A DNA stretch of 8,397 nt, from the NCBI GenBank assembly GCA_025457805.1, contig JALOTR010000085.1, positions 1 through 8,397 of the forward strand, read 5' to 3'. This DNA is from Akkermansiaceae bacterium (GTDB taxonomy: Bacteria > Verrucomicrobiota > Verrucomicrobiia > Verrucomicrobiales > Akkermansiaceae). Positions 5,907-8,397 of the stretch are shown piece after piece. Numbering within the stretch: position 1 is the first letter of the stretch; the number at the start of each line of letters is the position of its first letter. Below the pieces are notes generated by a model. The model did no database searches. It was given only the letters and a program-made list of their open reading frames with translations, and was not told where the DNA came from. A program made the translations under genes and the position numbers.

Positions 5907-7436
5907 TCAGCGAACTGAGACTCTTTGGGTGTTACCCCTTTTTTCGATCCATGTCGTCGCAGGCCCTACCGACGGGCTTCCCGAACGGATGATGGCGGCG
6001 TCACGGACATTGTGAAGCACCAGGGGCGGCTCCTTGCCAGCTGATAGAATCTGAAAGCGATCCAGCTTCAGATTTGCCACATCGTCAAACACAGCAGCCG
6101 ATCGATAGTCCTTTCCGGACACCTTGAGCGTGACGTTGTCAAAGATCAGGTTCTCGGCATGGCGGCAATACAAGCCCCATGCAGGCAGAACACCGAACAT
6201 CTTGGACTCCGGATAATTCGGCGCGCACTCCGGCACCTTGGTCAGATCCTTCAAGCGGATGTGATCCGGCTTCGGAGTCTCACCGATGCCGCCATAGGTG
6301 ATTGAGATATTCCTCAACTTCACATTTCTCACCGGGTGGCCTGGCAGACCGGTGATGGATCCGGTGATCAAGGTGGTGCACAAATGCCGCCAGTAGCTTG
6401 GAAACTTGTTCATCTCGCTCTTCCTCCGGTTGGGAATCTCCGCAGTCACGTCGGAAATGGTCACGCCGTTGATCGAACCGACAGGACCATCCACATTGCG
6501 ATGGCCAAGGCGGATGAACAGAGGGTTGTTGGTAGTCCTCATGCGGACATTGGAGATATGGATGTTTTCCATCAAACCTCCATCGACGATTTGCAGGGCA
6601 ATTCCGGAAAGATAGGTATCGTATATCTCAATGTTTCTCACCGTGATGTTCCTGAAGCCTTTGGCCGATGCCGTGCCGAACTTCAGGGCATTGCAACTCG
6701 ATCGCAGGCGGCAGTTCTCGATCAGGATGTTCTCACAAAACCTGCGGCTTGATTTGAGACACAAGGCATCATCTTCCGAGTCGATGTCACATCCGCGCAC
6801 CACCACATTCGAACATCCGTCAAGGTCAAGCCCGTCATTGGTGATGGCCGCAAGCGTGCGGACCTTGATGTTTTCGATCAGCACGCGATCACAATCGCGA
6901 TAGAGCTGCACCCAGCAGGCGCTTTCACGCAAAGTGATATCGCGGACGATCACATCGCGGCAATTGCGGAAGTTGATGATGACCGGACGCTTCGTTTCAC
7001 CCGCATCCGGAAACCGCCCCGGCTTGATAGGAGCGATGACGGCATCGGCAAGAGCCTTGCCCTGGCCATCGATGATCCCCTGGCCGCTGATTCCGATGTC
7101 CACTTGTCGGTCGGCCATGATCAGCGCGAGGAAATTCAAACGTTGGTAGTGTGAATGATCCGTGCTGCCAAGCAGGATGGCTCCCTTCTCCAGATGCAGT
7201 TTCACATGACTTTTGAGACGAATGGTGCCAGTCAGATATCTCCCCGGAGTAAAGACCACCCGCCCTCCCTTCGCCACCGCGGCGGCATCAATCGCGCTCT
7301 GGATCGCAGCCGTATCCAACGTCTTCCCGTCACCCGCAGCCCCATGATTTCTCACGTTGAAGTCACCGGCCGCAAGTGGCTGATGGAGGGCGGCGACAAG
7401 TGCGACCAGGAGTTTGATTCTGAGCCACATGGGCAT
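5907..7436 (-). CDS. Secreted GH28-like (polygalacturonase family) beta-helix hydrolase
   Basis: A 509-residue protein. Residues 1 to about 23 are a signal peptide (hydrophobic LLVALVAALHQPLAA). A second Met at residue 3 is an equally possible start. The N-terminal segment FNVRNHGAAGDGKTLDTAAI, then GGRVVFTPGRYLTGTI and HLEKGAILLGS, is the standard opening of GH28 and pectate-lyase-3 beta-helices. ISGQGIIDGQG at 116-126 and repeated 'N..I.N' coils follow. The GH28 catalytic aspartates are present: D201 in NDGLDLDG (family NTDG), and D222 and D223 in SEDDALCLKS (family GDD..). The family GHG motif is replaced by SSCNALKFGT (246-255), and the RIK motif reads ALQI (280-283), so the usual active-site His, Arg and Lys are not seen. 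The substrate is likely a uronic-acid or rhamnogalacturonan-like polysaccharide, but simple homogalacturonan is doubtful. The gene points toward the sulfatase group and is divergent from the beta-strand repeat gene at 7709. Confidence 0.9.
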   Translation of the reverse strand: MPMWLRIKLLVALVAALHQPLAAGDFNVRNHGAAGDGKTLDTAAIQSAIDAAAVAKGGRVVFTPGRYLTGTIRLKSHVKLHLEKGAILLGSTDHSHYQRLNFLALIMADRQVDIGISGQGIIDGQGKALADAVIAPIKPGRFPDAGETKRPVIINFRNCRDVIVRDITLRESACWVQLYRDCDRVLIENIKVRTLAAITNDGLDLDGCSNVVVRGCDIDSEDDALCLKSSRRFCENILIENCRLRSSCNALKFGTASAKGFRNITVRNIEIYDTYLSGIALQIVDGGLMENIHISNVRMRTTNNPLFIRLGHRNVDGPVGSINGVTISDVTAEIPNRRKSEMNKFPSYWRHLCTTLITGSITGLPGHPVRNVKLRNISITYGGIGETPKPDHIRLKDLTKVPECAPNYPESKMFGVLPAWGLYCRHAENLIFDNVTLKVSGKDYRSAAVFDDVANLKLDRFQILSAGKEPPLVLHNVRDAAIIRSGSPSVGPATTWIEKRGNTQRVSVR

Positions 7437-7450
7437 TTCTTCGGATTGAA

Positions 7451-7483
7451 TTCACAGCACTATGTGAAGTTTCGTCACTTCGC
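7451..7483 (-). promoter_or_regulatory. Two overlapping inverted repeats upstream of the GH28 gene (operator or leader switch candidate)
   Basis: TTCACA (7451-7456) and TGTGAA (7463-7468) form a perfect repeat with a 6-base spacer. GTGAAGT (7464-7470) and ACTTCGC (7477-7483) form a second, with one G-T pair and a 6-base spacer. Both use bases 7464-7468, so as RNA the two stems exclude each other. The block starts 15 bases upstream of the GH28 ATG. A weak minus-strand promoter, TTGCGC, 17 bases, CATAGT, lies over the same bases (low confidence). It may be a regulator site or an RNA switch; no regulator gene is in view. Confidence 0.4.
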
Positions 7484-7531
7484 GCAAGATTAGCGTCGCC
7501 GCGGGAGCAATCATTGTCACGACCACCGGAT

Positions 7532-7547
7532 TCATCCTTTCGGATGA
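7532..7547 (-). other. GNRA-capped hairpin in the divergent spacer
   Basis: On the minus strand this reads TCATCC-GAAA-GGATGA, a 6-bp perfect stem closed by a GAAA (GNRA) tetraloop. Two further outer pairs follow across one mismatch. In minus-strand RNA it would be a very stable element about 100 bases before the GH28 start, if transcription begins upstream of it. A TTGACT at 7548-7553 (minus strand) could instead be a -35 box, which would put the hairpin in the promoter DNA. Confidence 0.35.
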
Positions 7548-7641
7548 GTCAATGCGCCAGAAGGATAACTACCGGAAATGCCATCCCCTCCGCCAAAATG
7601 ATGAGCGCAGGACCCTTGAACCACGCAGAAGCCATCGTCAC

Positions 7642-7671
7642 GCTTCGGATCGTAGCATCGTGTCCGCAAGC
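7642..7671 (+). other. Bulged hairpin upstream of the beta-strand repeat gene
   Basis: GCTTCGGA (7642-7649) pairs with TCCG-C-AAGC (7663-7671), an 8-bp stem with a single bulged C. It ends 37 bases before the ATG at 7709 and has no T-run. It may be a leader structure. No clear promoter or Shine-Dalgarno was recognised in 7548-7708. Confidence 0.25.
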
Positions 7672-7708
7672 CACGCGCCACATAAAAACCATCCGAAAAT
7701 CCATCATC

Positions 7709-8397
7709 ATGAAAATCCGCCTCCGTCCTTTTTTTGCCTTCCTCATCGTCATTGGCTCCACCGGAGTCGCCAAAGCGGATACTTACAATTGGAACGGCCT
7801 CGCCACCGGCGGTGCGACTGGCTTGAGTGACACTTGGAACACTGCGACTGCAAACTGGACTGGCTTTGGGACCACTTGGCCTGCGGTATCCACCACGAAC
7901 GATGACGCCGTTTTTGCTGGCACCCCCGGCACGGTGGTTCTCACGACAAGCGTCACGGCCAACGACATCACGTTTTCCCAACCCACCGCCACTTCATACA
8001 CCATCGGAGCGGACAACACCACCGGGGTCATCACTCTGGATGGCACTACGCCAACCATCAACTCGGCAGGTTCCGCCAGTTTGAACACCATCGGTGCGGC
8101 GCTAGGAGGCTCCGCAGGACTCACCAAAACCGGGACCCGCACCCTCCAACTCCGGGGCGTGTGCACCTATACGGGAGACACCCGGGTGCTGAATGGAAAC
8201 CTTCTCCTCGGACTTGGCAACAACCGCCTGCCGACCAGCACCACCTTGATTCTCGGCAATGCCACCGGCAATACCAATGGCGTCTTTCAGATGAACTCCC
8301 GCTCCCAACAGGTGTCCGGCATAGCAACTGCAGGAACAGGCACTGGAAACCGGGTGATCAACTCAAGCACCAGCATTTCCACCTTCACGGTCGCCAA
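7709..8397 (+). CDS. Autotransporter-associated beta-strand repeat protein, 5' part (runs off the window)
   Basis: The frame starting at ATG 7709 stays open to the window end, giving at least 229 residues. Residues 1-23 are a signal peptide (MKIRLRPFFAFLIVIG, then VAKA before DTYNW). Residues 25-60 carry the Trp pattern common at the start of these proteins (YNWNG, DTWNT, ANWTG). Residues 138-168 match the autotransporter-associated beta-strand repeat: GLTKTGTRTLQL, then YTGDTRVLNGNLLLG. The rest is Thr/Ser/Gly/Asn-rich beta-strand sequence without Cys except C152. Such proteins in Verrucomicrobiota are usually very long, repetitive, secreted or surface-exposed, and may end in PEP-CTERM or an autotransporter barrel; that end is not visible here. 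Their exact roles are mostly unknown. It is divergent from the GH28 gene. GAAAATCC occurs twice (7695-7702 and 7711-7718) around the start codon. The start is supported by the signal peptide, not by a ribosome site. Confidence 0.88.
   Translation, partial: MKIRLRPFFAFLIVIGSTGVAKADTYNWNGLATGGATGLSDTWNTATANWTGFGTTWPAVSTTNDDAVFAGTPGTVVLTTSVTANDITFSQPTATSYTIGADNTTGVITLDGTTPTINSAGSASLNTIGAALGGSAGLTKTGTRTLQLRGVCTYTGDTRVLNGNLLLGLGNNRLPTSTTLILGNATGNTNGVFQMNSRSQQVSGIATAGTGTGNRVINSSTSISTFTVA

Noticed and set aside
5669..5918. Several small plus-strand reading frames after the third paralogue
   Set aside because: They run through the 15-bp terminator hairpin, overlap one another in three frames and have no export signal, motif or ribosome site.
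7451..7468. Canonical CRP site
   Set aside because: The arms are in the opposite order (TCACA first, TGTGA second) to the TGTGA-N6-TCACA consensus, so only a generic inverted repeat is claimed.
7532..7981. Overlapping reading frames on both strands across the divergent spacer
   Set aside because: They overlap the well-supported start and signal peptide of the beta-strand repeat gene and encode His/Arg/Pro-rich sequence without motifs.

Overview
The window looks like bacterial DNA from the Verrucomicrobiota (inference). It is GC-rich, and nearly every predicted protein has a signal peptide. A PEP-CTERM sorting tag, an autotransporter-associated beta-strand repeat protein, a large multidomain sulfatase and a 'DxDxDG..N..E(Y/F)ALG' C-terminal module occur together, and clear Shine-Dalgarno sequences are missing before most starts. 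That combination is typical of the group. No RNA genes, CRISPR arrays, insertion sequences or phage genes were seen.

Layout. Positions 1-201 are the 3' end of a secreted protein whose start lies outside the window. Positions 352-1092 encode a paralogue of it with a PEP-CTERM tail. An intrinsic terminator at 1113-1154 follows and ends only 31 bases before the start of a 1125-residue secreted type I sulfatase (1186-4563), which also carries PA14, cadherin-like and LamG-like domains and a calcium-loop C-terminal module. A third paralogue follows at 4637-5668; it ends not in PEP-CTERM but in a module like the one that ends the sulfatase. A strong hairpin terminator at 5799-5845 closes this rightward group. 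A GH28-like polygalacturonase-family enzyme lies on the minus strand (5907-7436). Divergent from it, across a 272-base spacer rich in inverted repeats, starts an autotransporter-associated beta-strand repeat protein (7709 to the window end). That protein is cut by the window edge.

How it may work together (inference): a sulfatase that removes sulfate esters, a GH28 beta-helix hydrolase, and several secreted proteins of a possibly glycan-binding beta-sandwich family would suit degradation of a sulfated, uronate- or rhamnogalacturonan-like polysaccharide. No transporter, regulator or SusC/D pair is visible, so the locus is only partly sampled. The least explained element is the three-member paralogue family: one conserved secreted domain with three different C-termini (none, PEP-CTERM, calcium-loop module), set around a sulfatase.
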